Shown: positions 43,803-54,151 of the stretch, piece by piece
How positions within the stretch are numbered: the stretch's first letter is position 1
Layout of the letters: each line of letters starts with the position of its first letter
From: Myceligenerans salitolerans
GTDB lineage: Bacteria; Actinomycetota; Actinomycetes; Actinomycetales; Cellulomonadaceae
Length of the DNA: 64,000 nucleotides
Direction: 5' to 3'
Assembly (NCBI RefSeq): GCF_017349295.1
Contig: NZ_JAFMPK010000027.1
Location: forward strand, 311,292-375,291
Program-made: the position numbers and the translations under genes
Notes under the pieces: generated by a model
The model's database searches: none
Told to the model about the DNA's origin: nothing
The model's input: only the letters and a program-made list of their open reading frames with translations

Positions 43803-44969
43803 CTACACCGTGCGGTTGGCCACCGCGGCGGCGAACTCCGTGAGTGCGTCCTTCACCGGGCCCTCCGGGAGCGGGGCCAGCTCGTCGGCCGCCTCCTGCG
43901 CCCAGGTGCGCGCCAGCTCGCGCGTCTCCGCGAGGACCTCGTGCTCCCGCAGCCGCCGCACGACGTCGGCCAGTGCCCGGTCGGAGGACAGGTCACCCTC
44001 CAGGTCGGCGAGCAGCGCCGCGTCGGCCGTCGTACCGGGCCCCGGTGCGGCCGGCACGGCCGGTGCGTCGTCCTCGCGTCCGCCGACGGCCGGGTCACCG
44101 GGTCCGGGGGTCCGGCCGTCGCCGTCCGCGAGGCCCTGGGCGTCCGCGACGCGCTTGCGCAGCAGGAGCGCCGGCATCGTCGGCACGTGCTCACGCAGGT
44201 CCGTGCCGGGGGTCTTGCCCGAGACCGAACCGTCGGACGCGATGTCGAGCACGTCGTCGGCCAACTGGAACGCGACGCCCACCTTCTCGCCGTACGCGGC
44301 CACGGCCTCGACCTGCTCGGTGGGCGCGCCGCCGAACATCGCACCCAGCCGGGCCGACGTCGCCAGGAGGCTGGCCGTCTTGTCGCTGAGCACCTTCAGG
44401 TAGTGCGAGACCGCGTCCTCGCCCTTGTCGGGACCGGTGGTCTCGTGCAGCTGGCCGAGGCACATCCGCTCGAACGTCCGGGACTGGATGAGCACGGCCT
44501 CCGGCCCGAGCTCGGCGACCAGCTGTGACGCACGGGCGAACAGCATGTCGCCCACGAGGATCGCCACCGAGTTGCCCCACACCGAGTGCACCGACGGGGC
44601 GCCGCGCCGCACGGGAGCGGAGTCCATGACGTCGTCGTGGTACAGGGAGGCGACCTGCGTCAGCTCGACGACGATCGCCGCGTCGATCAGTTCACTGCGC
44701 GTCCCGTCGCCCAGCTCGCCGCACAGGAGCGTGAGCAGCGGGCGGAACCGCTTGCCTCCCGCGTCGACGAGGTGCCGCGAGACGTCGTCGGCCAGTGCGT
44801 CGGCCTGGGAGACGGCGGCGTCGAGGGCGCGGTCCACCTCCGTGAGCCGGTCGGCGAGCCGGTTCGCGAGCTCGGTGTCCTGCACGGGAAAGCCCAGCGC
44901 CGGGGCGGCCGCGGCGGAATCGTGCAGGGCTGCCGCCGCGGCGTCGGTCTCGTGGGGTGCAGAAGTCAC
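43803..44969 (-). CDS. Polyprenyl diphosphate synthase (menaquinone side-chain type)
   Basis: 388 residues. It has the two Asp-rich motifs of trans-prenyltransferases (YHDDVMDSAPVRRG and FQLADDVLDIASD), GGKRFRPLL near residue 70 and the KTASLLATSARLGA segment. It condenses isopentenyl diphosphate onto allylic diphosphates in the cytoplasm. Its place directly after nuoN, a frequent actinomycete arrangement, points to the menaquinone tail. Unusually, about 50 low-complexity Gly/Pro/Asp-rich residues (GLADGDGRTPGPGDPAVGG and on) interrupt the C-terminal third. The GTG start has no ribosome site and appears leaderless. Confidence 0.92.
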   Translation of the reverse strand: MTSAPHETDAAAAALHDSAAAAPALGFPVQDTELANRLADRLTEVDRALDAAVSQADALADDVSRHLVDAGGKRFRPLLTLLCGELGDGTRSELIDAAIVVELTQVASLYHDDVMDSAPVRRGAPSVHSVWGNSVAILVGDMLFARASQLVAELGPEAVLIQSRTFERMCLGQLHETTGPDKGEDAVSHYLKVLSDKTASLLATSARLGAMFGGAPTEQVEAVAAYGEKVGVAFQLADDVLDIASDGSVSGKTPGTDLREHVPTMPALLLRKRVADAQGLADGDGRTPGPGDPAVGGREDDAPAVPAAPGPGTTADAALLADLEGDLSSDRALADVVRRLREHEVLAETRELARTWAQEAADELAPLPEGPVKDALTEFAAAVANRTV

Positions 44970-44981
44970 GGGACGAACTTA
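44967..44981 (-). promoter_or_regulatory. Leaderless promoter of the polyprenyl synthase gene
   Basis: On the minus strand TAAGTT (44976-44981) lies 6 bases before the GTG, with no Shine-Dalgarno sequence between. This gives the gene its own promoter even though it follows the nuo operon in the same direction, 193 bp after nuoN. Confidence 0.5.
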
Positions 44982-45162
44982 CTTCGTACCGGCCCGGTTC
45001 GGTGAACCGACCCATCGCACGACCGACGTGGCCTCAGCCACACCCGACGCGCCTCCCGCCCGGCGCCGACCACGACACCCTGGTGGGTGGGAACGCGGCC
45101 GGCGCTCGGGACGGCGTGGCCGCGCGGGCGGGAGGGCGACGGGCGGGCGGGGGCCGGACGGA

Positions 45163-47166
45163 TCATGGGACGTAGCGGGTGGCTTGCTCGGCCAGGTCGA
45201 GGAGCAGCGAGGGGAACAGGCCGAGCACGAGCGTGGCCGCGGCACACAGGGCGATCGCCACGGCGGCCGGTCCCCGCGAGCCGACGACGACGGCATCGCT
45301 CGCGGGCGTTTCGGCCGCCTCCTCGTGCTCCTCCCCGAAGACGGTGAGGGTGGCGAGGCCACCTTCCGGTGCGGTGGCTTCCACCGCACCGCTCCCACGG
45401 GAGTCGTCGGCCGGGATCGGCGCCTTCCCGGCGACGCCACCGGTGGAGGCGACGTCCTCGGCAGGCTCCAGGTCCTGGGCGTTCTCGGTGCCCTCGGTGG
45501 CGGTCGTGTCCCCGCCGGCCGCGACCTCGGCGGCCGTGTCCGCGTTGCTCGGGGTCATCACCATGACGACGATGACCCGGACGTAGAACGCCACCGCGAC
45601 CACGGAGGCCAGCACGCCCACGACGGCGAGCCACCAGTACCCGGCGGAGACGGCGGCCGAGAACACACCGAACTTCGCCACGAACCCCGCCGTGAGCGGG
45701 ATACCGGCCATCGACAGCAGGAACAGCGCGAACGCGGCGGTGAGCCACGGGGCGCGGCGTCCCAGCCCGCGCCAGGCGGCCAGGTCGGTGGCCTCGCCGA
45801 GGACGACGCCGTCGGCCGACCGCTCGCGCACCAGCGTGACGACGCCGAACGCTCCGACGGTCGCCACCCCGTAGGCCACCAGGTAGAAGAGGATGCCCTG
45901 GATGACCTCGCCCGCGTAGGAGTTGCCCTCGACCGTCTGGGTGACGGAGACGACGGCGCCGCCGTCCACCAGTGTCGCGAACCCGACCACGCCCGTGACG
46001 AGGAACCCGGCGTGCGCGATCGAGGAGTAGGCGAGCAGGCGCTTCACGTCGGTCTGCACGGCGCCCACCACGGTGCCGACCGCCATGGTCAGCACGGCGA
46101 TGACAACCACCGCCAACTGCAGCTGCTCGATCACCTGGGGCGGCATGCCAAAGCTCGCCCGCCACAGCACCTGAACCAGTGCCACCACGGCGGCGGCCTT
46201 GGTGGCCGCGGCCATGAAGCCGGTGATCGGCGTGGGCGCCCCGGTGTAGACGTCGGGGGTCCAGGCGTGGAACGGCACGGCGCCGACCTTGAACAGCAGG
46301 CCCACCACGACGAGCACGACGCCGGCCAGGTAGAGCGTGGACATTCCCTCGGGAAGACCGCCGGTCTGGGCGACCTGCTGCGCCGCGGTGGAGATGTCGG
46401 CGAGCCGCACGCCCACCGGCCGGTCGCCGACCGGGCCCGGCCCGGTCTGCTGCGACAGCATCCCCAGCACCGTCCCGCCGAACCCGTAGATCAGCGCCAC
46501 GCCGAAGATGAACAGCGCGGAGGCGAACGCCCCCAGGAGGAAGTACTTCGCCGCGGCCTCCTGCGACAGGAGCCGGCGCCGGCGCGCGGTCGCGCACAGC
46601 ACGTAGAGCGGGAGCGACAGCACCTCGAGCGCGATGAACATGACGATGAGGTCATCCGTCGAGGCGAACAGCATCATGCCGCCCGCCGCGAAGAGCAGCA
46701 GCGGGTAGATCTCGGTCTGCCGCAGCCTGGCCTCGCGGGCGAGGTCCTCGTAGTGCGTCCCGGGAACCGCGGCGGCGGTCGGGGCGAAGGCGTCCTCACC
46801 GGTCGACGTGCGGTCGGCCACCACGAGCACACCGAGGAACGCGAGGACCACGACGATGCCCTGCGCCCCGAGCGCGAACGGGGTGAGGAACAGCGTGCCG
46901 CCGAGCACCTCCGGGTTGAGCGCGGCCTCCTGGTCGACCGCTCCGGTCAGGGTCTGCTGGAGCCTCACCCACAGCACGCCGACGGCGGCCAGCGCCCCGG
47001 CGAGTGCCACGAGGGTGAGCACGATCTGCGTCGTACGGCGGGCACGGTCCGGCACGAACGCCTCGACCAGCACGCCGATGACGCCGGTGCCCAGCACGAT
47101 CAGGAGCGGCGCGAGTGCGGCCCACTCGATCTCGGGACCCGCGAACGCGGTGATATCAACCATCAC
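45163..47166 (-). CDS. nuoN: NADH-quinone oxidoreductase subunit N
   Basis: 667 residues, an antiporter-like membrane subunit of complex I with about 14 helices (LLVVVGLLFKVGAVPFHAWT, TKAAAVVALVQVLWR, YSSIAHAGFLVTGV). It is longer than the usual ~500 residues because of an acidic Ala/Glu/Thr-rich insert of about 90 residues (533-622) before the last helix and a smaller one near 118-150. Start is GTG at 47166 or the next codon, ATG 47163, which forms TGATG with the nuoM stop. It is the last nuo gene. Confidence 0.95.
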   Translation of the reverse strand: MMVDITAFAGPEIEWAALAPLLIVLGTGVIGVLVEAFVPDRARRTTQIVLTLVALAGALAAVGVLWVRLQQTLTGAVDQEAALNPEVLGGTLFLTPFALGAQGIVVVLAFLGVLVVADRTSTGEDAFAPTAAAVPGTHYEDLAREARLRQTEIYPLLLFAAGGMMLFASTDDLIVMFIALEVLSLPLYVLCATARRRRLLSQEAAAKYFLLGAFASALFIFGVALIYGFGGTVLGMLSQQTGPGPVGDRPVGVRLADISTAAQQVAQTGGLPEGMSTLYLAGVVLVVVGLLFKVGAVPFHAWTPDVYTGAPTPITGFMAAATKAAAVVALVQVLWRASFGMPPQVIEQLQLAVVVIAVLTMAVGTVVGAVQTDVKRLLAYSSIAHAGFLVTGVVGFATLVDGGAVVSVTQTVEGNSYAGEVIQGILFYLVAYGVATVGAFGVVTLVRERSADGVVLGEATDLAAWRGLGRRAPWLTAAFALFLLSMAGIPLTAGFVAKFGVFSAAVSAGYWWLAVVGVLASVVAVAFYVRVIVVMVMTPSNADTAAEVAAGGDTTATEGTENAQDLEPAEDVASTGGVAGKAPIPADDSRGSGAVEATAPEGGLATLTVFGEEHEEAAETPASDAVVVGSRGPAAVAIALCAAATLVLGLFPSLLLDLAEQATRYVP

Positions 47167-48773
47167 TCATTCCCTTCCGCGGAGGCGCCGGTGTCGTCCG
47201 CACCCGCGGCGCCGTCGTCGGCCCCGCCGTCGGCCACGGCCTCGATGGCGGCGACCGCCTCGGTGGCCGGCGCGTCCACGTAGTCGAGCGCGAGCTGCGG
47301 CACGAGGCCGAGCACGAGCAGCCCGAGGACCAGCGGCGCGGCGACGAGCCGTTCGCGCCGGCCGATGTCGGGCATCCGGTCCAGCCCCTCGGCGACATCG
47401 CCGGTGAACATCTTCTGGTAGGTGAGCAGGATGTAGAGCGCGGCGAGCACGACGCCCGGCACGGCCGCCAGCGTCCACCCGGGCGCGTCGCCGAAGGCCC
47501 CGACGAGCACCATGATCTCCGAGGCGAACGTCGCCAGTCCGGGCAGCGACAGTGTCGCGAGCCCGGCCACGAGGAACGTCCCGGCGAGTACCGGCGTGAC
47601 CGTACGAAGCCCGCTGTAGTCGCTGATGACCTGCGACTTCTCGGGGTGCCGCGCGATCAGGAAGCCCGCGGTGAGGAACAGCGCGCCGGTCGCCAGCCCG
47701 TGGTTGAGCATCATGAACGCCGAGCCGGCCGTGCCGAGCTCGGTGAACGTGAAGATGCCCAGGATGATGAAGCCGAAGTGGCTCACCGACGTCCAGCCCA
47801 CCAGGCGCAGCAGGTCGGTCTGGCCGATCGCCGCGATCGCGCCGTACAGCACGGACACCACCGCGAGGCCGATCACCAGAGGCGCGGCCCAGCGGGACGC
47901 CTCCGGGAACAGCGGCAGGCAGAGGGTCAGCATCCCGAAGGTACCGATCTTGTCCAGCACGCAGATCAGCAGGGTCGACGTGCCGGGCGTCGCGTTGCCG
48001 GCGACGTCCGGCAGCCACGTGTGCACCGGCACCATCGGCGCCTTGATCGCGAAGGCGATGAAGAACCCGGCGAACATCAGCCGGCCGGCGACCGTGTCGA
48101 GCTCGAGCCCGGTGAGGTTGGCGGTGAGGAAGGCGTCCTCCGGGCGCAGGCCGGTTTCCGGGTCCACCGGCACCTGGAAGTACAGCGCGATCACCGCGGC
48201 CAGCATGATGAGGCCGCCGGCGAGCGAGAACATCAGGAACCGCACGGCGGCACGGCGCCGCCGCGGGCCCTGCCCGAAACCGCCGATGAGGAAGTACGCC
48301 GGGATCAGGACCGCCTCGAACAGCACGTAGAAGAGGAACACGTCGCGCGCCGCGAAGACCGCCACCATGAGGGCCTCGAGGATCAGCACGAGCGCCGTGT
48401 ACCGGCGCAGGTGCAGGCCGTTGTCGCCCTGCTCGCGCCAGGCCGCGGCCAGCACGAGCGGCACCAGCACGACCGCCAGCGCGATCAGCAGAAGGCTCAC
48501 GCCGTCGACCCCGAGCGCGTACGAGGCGCCGATCTGGGGGATCCACGCGTAGGTCTCCGAGAGCTGGTACTCGGCGGCGGTCGCCGTGTCGAACTCGACG
48601 AACGCGCCGATCAGCAGGAGCACCTCGACGAGCGCGGCGCCGAGCGCCGTCGTCTTGGCCAGGGTCGCGCCGCCGGCGCTGCCGCGCCGTGTCCGCACGA
48701 GCCCGGGTAGCCACACGGCAGCGGCGGCGACCAGCGGGAACACGACGAGCGTGGTCAGCCAGGGAAAGGTCAT
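47163..48773 (-). CDS. nuoM: NADH-quinone oxidoreductase subunit M
   Basis: 536 residues with about 14 membrane helices. Family marks include SYALGVDGVSLLLIALAVVL, YFLIGGFGQGPRRRRAAVRF, FAIKAPMVPVHTWLPD and TSVSHFGFIILGIFTF. The Lys of IKAP and the Glu of VLFEAVLIPAYF, used in proton pumping, are present. The C-terminal 30 residues are an Ala/Asp-rich tail. The gene lies 12 bp after nuoL and overlaps nuoN. Confidence 0.97.
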   Translation of the reverse strand: MTFPWLTTLVVFPLVAAAAVWLPGLVRTRRGSAGGATLAKTTALGAALVEVLLLIGAFVEFDTATAAEYQLSETYAWIPQIGASYALGVDGVSLLLIALAVVLVPLVLAAAWREQGDNGLHLRRYTALVLILEALMVAVFAARDVFLFYVLFEAVLIPAYFLIGGFGQGPRRRRAAVRFLMFSLAGGLIMLAAVIALYFQVPVDPETGLRPEDAFLTANLTGLELDTVAGRLMFAGFFIAFAIKAPMVPVHTWLPDVAGNATPGTSTLLICVLDKIGTFGMLTLCLPLFPEASRWAAPLVIGLAVVSVLYGAIAAIGQTDLLRLVGWTSVSHFGFIILGIFTFTELGTAGSAFMMLNHGLATGALFLTAGFLIARHPEKSQVISDYSGLRTVTPVLAGTFLVAGLATLSLPGLATFASEIMVLVGAFGDAPGWTLAAVPGVVLAALYILLTYQKMFTGDVAEGLDRMPDIGRRERLVAAPLVLGLLVLGLVPQLALDYVDAPATEAVAAIEAVADGGADDGAAGADDTGASAEGNE

Positions 48774-48785
48774 CTCGATGTCTCC

Positions 48786-50741
48786 TTACGCTCCGGCCGT
48801 CGGCCCGAGGGTCGCGACGAGCACGATCACCGCGCCGATGATCAGCACGCCCGCAGCCATGGAGGCGGCGTAGGCGCGCACGTACCCCGTCTGTGCCCGG
48901 CGCAGCCAGGCGCCGAGGCCCGCGAGGCCGACGGCGAGGACGCCCCAGCCGCGCGCGACGACGCCCGTGTCGGCGGTGACGAGCACGGCGGTGACGCCCT
49001 GTCCGGGCTTCATGACGAGGCCCTCGTTGACCGTGTCCTGGAAGAGGTCGCGGCGCGCGGCGCGGGTCAGCACCGACCCGCGTGGGGCCTCCGCGGGCAC
49101 GTCGCGCCGGTACATCAGGTACCCGACCAGCGCCCCGACGACGACGACGGCGATAGTGGCGCCCATCAGGACCGGGACGGACAGCACCGGCTCGTGGTGC
49201 TCGACATGCCCCACGCTGGGCTCCAGCCAGGTGGTGAAGACGTCGCCGAACGCGAGCACACCACCCAGCGCGATCGAGCCGACCGCGAGGATCACCTGCG
49301 GCCAGACCATCAACGCCGGCGACTCGTGCGGGTGGTACTCGGGCTCGGTCCAGCGCGGCCGCCCCCAGAACGTCATGGTCATGAGGCGGGTCATGTAGAA
49401 CGCGGTGATCCCGGCACCGATCAGGGCGGCCCCACCGAACACCCAGGGCTGCCAGCCCTCGCCGGTGAACGCGGCCTCGATGATCTTGTCCTTGCTCCAG
49501 AACCCGGAGAACGGCGGGATACCGAGGATCGCGAGCCAGCCGAAGAACATCGACCACGCGGTCAGCGGCATGACGCGGCGCAGCGCGCCGAAGCCGCGCA
49601 TGTTCACCTCGTCCTTCATGCCGTGCATCACCGAGCCGGCGCCGAGGAACAGGCCCGCCTTGAAGAAGCCGTGCGTGAGCAGGTGGAAGATCGCGAAGGC
49701 GTAGCCCACCGGACCGAGACCGGCCGCGAGCATCATGTAGCCGATCTGCGACATCGTCGAGGCGGCCAGCGCCTTCTTGATGTCGTCCTTGGCGCAGCCG
49801 ATGATCGCCCCGAAAATGAGGGTCACCGTCCCGACGATCACGATCACGAGCTGCGCGGTGGGCGCGGCGTCCAGGATCGGGCCGGAGCGCACCAGCAGGT
49901 AGACCCCGGCGGTGACCATCGTGGCGGCGTGGATGAGGGCGGAGACCGGCGTCGGGCCGGCCATCGCGTCGCCGAGCCACGCCTGCAGCGGGAACTGCGC
50001 GGACTTGCCGCAGGCGGCCAGCAGCAGCGCCAGCCCGACGGCGGTGGCGGTGCCCTGGTCGAGCGTGCTCACCGCGCCGGTGGCCTCGGCCAGCCCTTCG
50101 CCCGCGCCCGCGTCACCCGCGTCGAACAGCGTCCCGAAGTCGAGCGCGCCCGTGTGCGCGAACAGCAGCGCCATGGCGACGATCAGGCCCATGTCGCCCA
50201 CCCGGTTCATCACGAACGCCTTCTTCGCGGCGACCGCGTTGGGCCGCTTGTGGTCCCAGAAGCCGATGAGCAGGTAGGACGCCAGGCCCACACCCTCCCA
50301 GCCGACGAACAGCACCAGATAGGAGTCGGCGAGCACCAGCACCAGCATCGCGGCGATGAACAGGTTCAGGTAGGCGAAGAACCGGCGCCGGTGCGGGTCG
50401 TGCGCCATGTACTCCACGGAGTAGAAGTGGATGAGCGTGCCCACGAAGGTCACCAGCATCACGAACGTCATCGACAGCGGGTCGAGGCGCAGCCCGAGGT
50501 CCACGTCCAGGCCTCCCGCGGACATCCACGTCCACAGGCGCTGGTCGGCGACCCGTTCGGCCGGGTCCGCGCCGATCATCCGGAACAGCAGCCAGCCACC
50601 CAGCAGTGCGGAGGCGCTGGAGGCGAGTACGCCGATCCAGTGGCCCCACTTGTCCAGCGCACGCCCGCCCAGCAGCAGGACCGCCGCGCCGACCAGGGGG
50701 AAGCCCACCAGCCAGGGGGCATACCCGATCACGTCGTTCAC
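48786..50741 (-). CDS. nuoL: NADH-quinone oxidoreductase subunit L
   Basis: 651 residues. It shows [58 protein letters not shown] and [19 protein letters not shown], the standard NuoL landmarks. A C-terminal lateral helix region follows. It carries one of the three antiporter-like proton channels. The start is GTG. A 108-bp gap separates it from nuoK, the largest gap in the operon core. Confidence 0.97.
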   Translation of the reverse strand: MNDVIGYAPWLVGFPLVGAAVLLLGGRALDKWGHWIGVLASSASALLGGWLLFRMIGADPAERVADQRLWTWMSAGGLDVDLGLRLDPLSMTFVMLVTFVGTLIHFYSVEYMAHDPHRRRFFAYLNLFIAAMLVLVLADSYLVLFVGWEGVGLASYLLIGFWDHKRPNAVAAKKAFVMNRVGDMGLIVAMALLFAHTGALDFGTLFDAGDAGAGEGLAEATGAVSTLDQGTATAVGLALLLAACGKSAQFPLQAWLGDAMAGPTPVSALIHAATMVTAGVYLLVRSGPILDAAPTAQLVIVIVGTVTLIFGAIIGCAKDDIKKALAASTMSQIGYMMLAAGLGPVGYAFAIFHLLTHGFFKAGLFLGAGSVMHGMKDEVNMRGFGALRRVMPLTAWSMFFGWLAILGIPPFSGFWSKDKIIEAAFTGEGWQPWVFGGAALIGAGITAFYMTRLMTMTFWGRPRWTEPEYHPHESPALMVWPQVILAVGSIALGGVLAFGDVFTTWLEPSVGHVEHHEPVLSVPVLMGATIAVVVVGALVGYLMYRRDVPAEAPRGSVLTRAARRDLFQDTVNEGLVMKPGQGVTAVLVTADTGVVARGWGVLAVGLAGLGAWLRRAQTGYVRAYAASMAAGVLIIGAVIVLVATLGPTAGA

Positions 50742-50849
50742 TTTCCCAGTCCCCCCTCAGAAGGCTGAAGATGGTTGAGTCGCCGGTTCCGCTGCGCGTG
50801 CCGTCGACGGCGGAGTACCTCGGCCCTCACCCTCCGCTGCATCTCCGCC

Positions 50850-51149
50850 TCACCCATGGAGCAGGTTGACGTCGTCGACCGAGGCCGAGCGGCGGGTACG
50901 GAAGATCGTCACGATGATCGCCAGGCCCACCACGACCTCGGCGGCTGCCACGACCATGACGAAGAACGCGAGCACCTGCCCCGTGAGGTCGCCGTGGATC
51001 CTGGCGAACGTCACGAAGACGAGGTTGGTCGCGTTGAGCATGAGCTCGACGCCCATGAAGACCACGATGGCGTTGCGACGCAGCAGCACCGTCGTCGCGC
51101 CGATCGCGAAGAGGATGCACGCCAGGACGACGTAGTTGGTGATGTCCAT
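50850..51149 (-). CDS. nuoK: NADH-quinone oxidoreductase subunit K
   Basis: 99 residues with three membrane helices. [17 protein letters not shown] contains the conserved membrane Glu, and [19 protein letters not shown] the second one. The ATG shares a base with the nuoJ stop. Length and sequence are typical. Confidence 0.97.
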   Translation of the reverse strand: MDITNYVVLACILFAIGATTVLLRRNAIVVFMGVELMLNATNLVFVTFARIHGDLTGQVLAFFVMVVAAAEVVVGLAIIVTIFRTRRSASVDDVNLLHG

Positions 51150-51964
51150 CAGGCGTCCTCCCCGCCGTCGGTGCCGGTCCGGACCGTCGAGACCTCGCCC
51201 GCGGGCCCCGTCTCGACCAGGGACGCCGGAGCCGCCTTCTCCTGACCACGGATCCGCAGCACCCGCGAGACCGAGTGCTCCAGCGGACGCCCGTCCGGGC
51301 CGAGCGCCGGCACATCCATCGCGTTGGTCTGCGCGTACACGCCCGGTGCGGGCAGCGGCGTGAGCGTGCCTCCCTCGGGCAGCGCCTTGACCCGCTGCTC
51401 GGCGACGTACCGCTGCGTGCGCTTCGGCTCCAGCCGGCGTCGGTGGGTCAGCATGAGAGCGCCCATCGCCGCGGTCACCAGCAGCACGCCGACGGTCTCC
51501 ATCGCGAGCACGTAGTCACCGAACAGGACCCGCGCCAGCCCGACCGGGTTCGCGACCTGGTCCTCGGTCAGCGGCGTGCCGGGCCGGAACGCGGCCTGCG
51601 AGACCACCCCGATCAGCACGACCGCCAGCCCCAGCCCGAGCAGCAGCCCGATCCAGCGCTGCCCGCGGATGGTCTCCGTGAGCGAGTCGGACGCGTCGAC
51701 ACCGACCAGCATCAGCACGAACAGGAACAGCATCATCACCGCGCCCGTGTACACCACCACCTGGACGACGCCGAGGAACGGCGCCGACGAGGCGATGTAC
51801 ATGATGGCGAGGCTCACCATGACGAACACGATGCACAGCGCGGCGTGCACGGCGCGGCGGACGAACAGCAGCCCGAGCGCGGCGAGCACCATGAGCGGCG
51901 CGAGCACCCAGAAGAGGAACGCCTCACCACCGGAGGTCGTCATCCCGGCCATGTCGGGGGTCAT
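51149..51964 (-). CDS. nuoJ: NADH-quinone oxidoreductase subunit J
   Basis: 271 residues. The first ~170 hold five membrane helices with the NuoJ core ([20 protein letters not shown], where the pi-bulge helix lies). The last ~100 residues are a polar tail ([20 protein letters not shown]) of the kind seen in actinobacterial NuoJ. The start overlaps the nuoI stop as ATGA. Confidence 0.95.
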   Translation of the reverse strand: MTPDMAGMTTSGGEAFLFWVLAPLMVLAALGLLFVRRAVHAALCIVFVMVSLAIMYIASSAPFLGVVQVVVYTGAVMMLFLFVLMLVGVDASDSLTETIRGQRWIGLLLGLGLAVVLIGVVSQAAFRPGTPLTEDQVANPVGLARVLFGDYVLAMETVGVLLVTAAMGALMLTHRRRLEPKRTQRYVAEQRVKALPEGGTLTPLPAPGVYAQTNAMDVPALGPDGRPLEHSVSRVLRIRGQEKAAPASLVETGPAGEVSTVRTGTDGGEDA

Positions 51965-52866
51965 CGCACTCCCCTTCCAGCGTCGCCGCCCGGCTCGGCC
52001 GTCCCCGGCGTCGCCGCTCGCACCACGGGCGCCGTCGCACCGGCTCCCGCGGCCTCCGGCGAGTGAACGGAGCCGACGGCGGCCGCGCCGGCGGCCTTCT
52101 CCGCCTCACCCGGCCCGGCGTCGGGCCGCAACTCGTGCTGCCGGGACGCGGGCCCGGCCTGCTTCCCGGCGGCCACGGCCTCCGCGGCCGCCAGTGTCTC
52201 GTCGTCGGGCCGCCGCTCGCGGACCCAGTCGACCTGGGCCTGCGTCGCGCCGAGCACGTCGCCCCGGTAGTAGTCGGTGTCGGTGGTGCCCTCGGCCATG
52301 GGATGGGGAGCGGCGAGCATGCCCTCGCTGAGCGGTGCCAGCAGGTCCTGCTTCTCGTAGATCATGCCCTCGCGCGAGTTCCCGGCGAGCTCGTAGTCGT
52401 TCGACATCGTCAGGGCCCGCGTGGGGCAGGCCTCGATGCACAGCCCGCAGAAGATGCAGCGCAGGTAGTTGATCTGGTAGACGCGGCCGTAGCGCTCGCC
52501 GGGGCTGATGTGCGCGCCCTCCGGCGAGTCGGCCGCGAGCGCGCCCTGCGGGGCGTCGGCGTTCTCCGGGAGATCCGCGTTGGACGCCCCCTCCACGTAG
52601 ATCGCGTCCGCCGGGCACGCCCAGGCGCACAGCTCGCAGCCGATGCACTTCTCCAGCCCGTCGGCGTACCGGTTGAGCTGGTGACGGCCGTGGTAGCGCC
52701 GCTGGGGCGCCACCTTCTTGCGCGGGTAGTCCTCGGTCACCGCCGGCTTGAACATCGAGGCGAACGTGACCCCGAAGCCCGCGACGGGCGCGAGGAACTC
52801 GCCCAGGCCCTTCGCCTGGGGACGTAGCGGCTGGTAGCCGGTCTCGTCGTGAATGTCATTGGTCAC
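51961..52866 (-). CDS. nuoI: NADH-quinone oxidoreductase subunit I
   Basis: 301 residues from GTG 52866, with GGAGG nine bases before it; a TTG at 52875 is a weaker start. Two 4Fe-4S motifs ([12 protein letters not shown] and [12 protein letters not shown]) bind clusters N6a and N6b. The core ends near residue 210. A ~90-residue Ala/Gly/Glu-rich tail follows that is not needed for the fold. It overlaps the end of nuoH by 11 bp. Confidence 0.95.
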   Translation of the reverse strand: MTNDIHDETGYQPLRPQAKGLGEFLAPVAGFGVTFASMFKPAVTEDYPRKKVAPQRRYHGRHQLNRYADGLEKCIGCELCAWACPADAIYVEGASNADLPENADAPQGALAADSPEGAHISPGERYGRVYQINYLRCIFCGLCIEACPTRALTMSNDYELAGNSREGMIYEKQDLLAPLSEGMLAAPHPMAEGTTDTDYYRGDVLGATQAQVDWVRERRPDDETLAAAEAVAAGKQAGPASRQHELRPDAGPGEAEKAAGAAAVGSVHSPEAAGAGATAPVVRAATPGTAEPGGDAGRGVR

Positions 52867-54151
52867 TGCCGGCAACCTCCTTTCCGAACCGCTCGGAGGC
52901 GGGGAGCTTCTGCCCGGGCAGCGGCGGCACCGGGTAGCCGCCGGCGAAGGCGTCGATGGTCTCGGGCTCGGCCGGTTCGGGCCGACGGCGCTTCTCCGGC
53001 CAGAACATCATGGGAAGCAGGACGAGCACGACCACGCCGAGCGCGGCGAACAGGAATGTCGAGCGCGGCAGCTCGGCGACGGTGAGGGCCCACTGCACGC
53101 CGCCCAGCACCACGACCCAGCCGAGAGCGACCGGGATGAGCACCTTCCAGCCGAAGATCATGAACTGGTCGTAGCGCAGGCGCAGCAGCGTGCCGCGCAC
53201 CCACACGAAGAAGAACATGACGGCCCACACCTTGACGAGGAACCAGACGATCGGCAGCCAGCCCGTGTTCAGGGCGTCACCCAGGAACCCGTCCGGCACC
53301 GGCGCCCGCCAGCCGCCGAGGAACAGCGTCACCGCCACGGCCGAGACGTTGAGCATGTTGATGTACTCGGCCAGGAAGAACCAGGCGAACTTCATCGACG
53401 AGTACTCGGTCATGTAGCCGGACACGAGTTCGCCCTCGGCCTCCGGCAGGTCGAACGGCAGCCGGTTGGTCTCCCCCACCATGGAGATGACGTAGACGAC
53501 GAACGCGGGCGCCAACGGGATGAACCACCAGATCTGCGCCTGGCTGTTCACGATCTGCGACGTCGACATCGACCCCGCCATGATGAACACGCTGACCAGG
53601 CTCAGGCCCATGGCCAGCTCGTAGCTGATCACCTGCGCGGTGGACCGCACCGCACCGAGGAGCGGGTACGTCGAGCCGGACGCCCAGCCGCCGAGCACGA
53701 TGCCGTACACGCCCACGCTCGCCGCCGCGAGGATGTACAGCACCGCGACGGGGAAGTCGGTGAGCTGCGCCGGCGTGGAGAAGTCCGTGAACGGGATCGT
53801 CACGGTGGGCCCGAACGGGATCACCGCGAACACGAGCAGCGAGGCCGACACCGACAGCATCGGCGCCAGCAGGTAGACCACCCGGTCCGCCCGTGTGACG
53901 TTGACGTCCTCCTTGAGCAGCAGCTTCATCGCGTCGGCCAGCGACTGGAGCAGGCCCTTCGGCCCGTGCCAGTTCGGGCCGGGACGCAGCTGCATCTTCG
54001 CCACGACCTTGCGCTCGAACCAGATCGCGAACAGCACCGACGTCAGCAGGAAGACGACGATCAGCACCGCCTTGACCACCGAGGCGAGCACCGGCTCGGC
54101 CGAGAAGTCCGCGGCCACGCCGCCCTCGGCGGCGAGGATCACCCCGTTCAT
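52856..54151 (-). CDS. nuoH: NADH-quinone oxidoreductase subunit H
   Basis: 431 residues from ATG 54151 (GGAAGGAG six bases before, ATGA overlap with nuoG). About eight membrane helices. The quinone-site loop motifs are [20 protein letters not shown] and [20 protein letters not shown]. The C-terminal ~45 residues are a polar, Pro-rich extension. It links the peripheral arm to the proton-pumping arm. Confidence 0.97.
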   Translation of the reverse strand: MNGVILAAEGGVAADFSAEPVLASVVKAVLIVVFLLTSVLFAIWFERKVVAKMQLRPGPNWHGPKGLLQSLADAMKLLLKEDVNVTRADRVVYLLAPMLSVSASLLVFAVIPFGPTVTIPFTDFSTPAQLTDFPVAVLYILAAASVGVYGIVLGGWASGSTYPLLGAVRSTAQVISYELAMGLSLVSVFIMAGSMSTSQIVNSQAQIWWFIPLAPAFVVYVISMVGETNRLPFDLPEAEGELVSGYMTEYSSMKFAWFFLAEYINMLNVSAVAVTLFLGGWRAPVPDGFLGDALNTGWLPIVWFLVKVWAVMFFFVWVRGTLLRLRYDQFMIFGWKVLIPVALGWVVVLGGVQWALTVAELPRSTFLFAALGVVVLVLLPMMFWPEKRRRPEPAEPETIDAFAGGYPVPPLPGQKLPASERFGKEVAGSDQ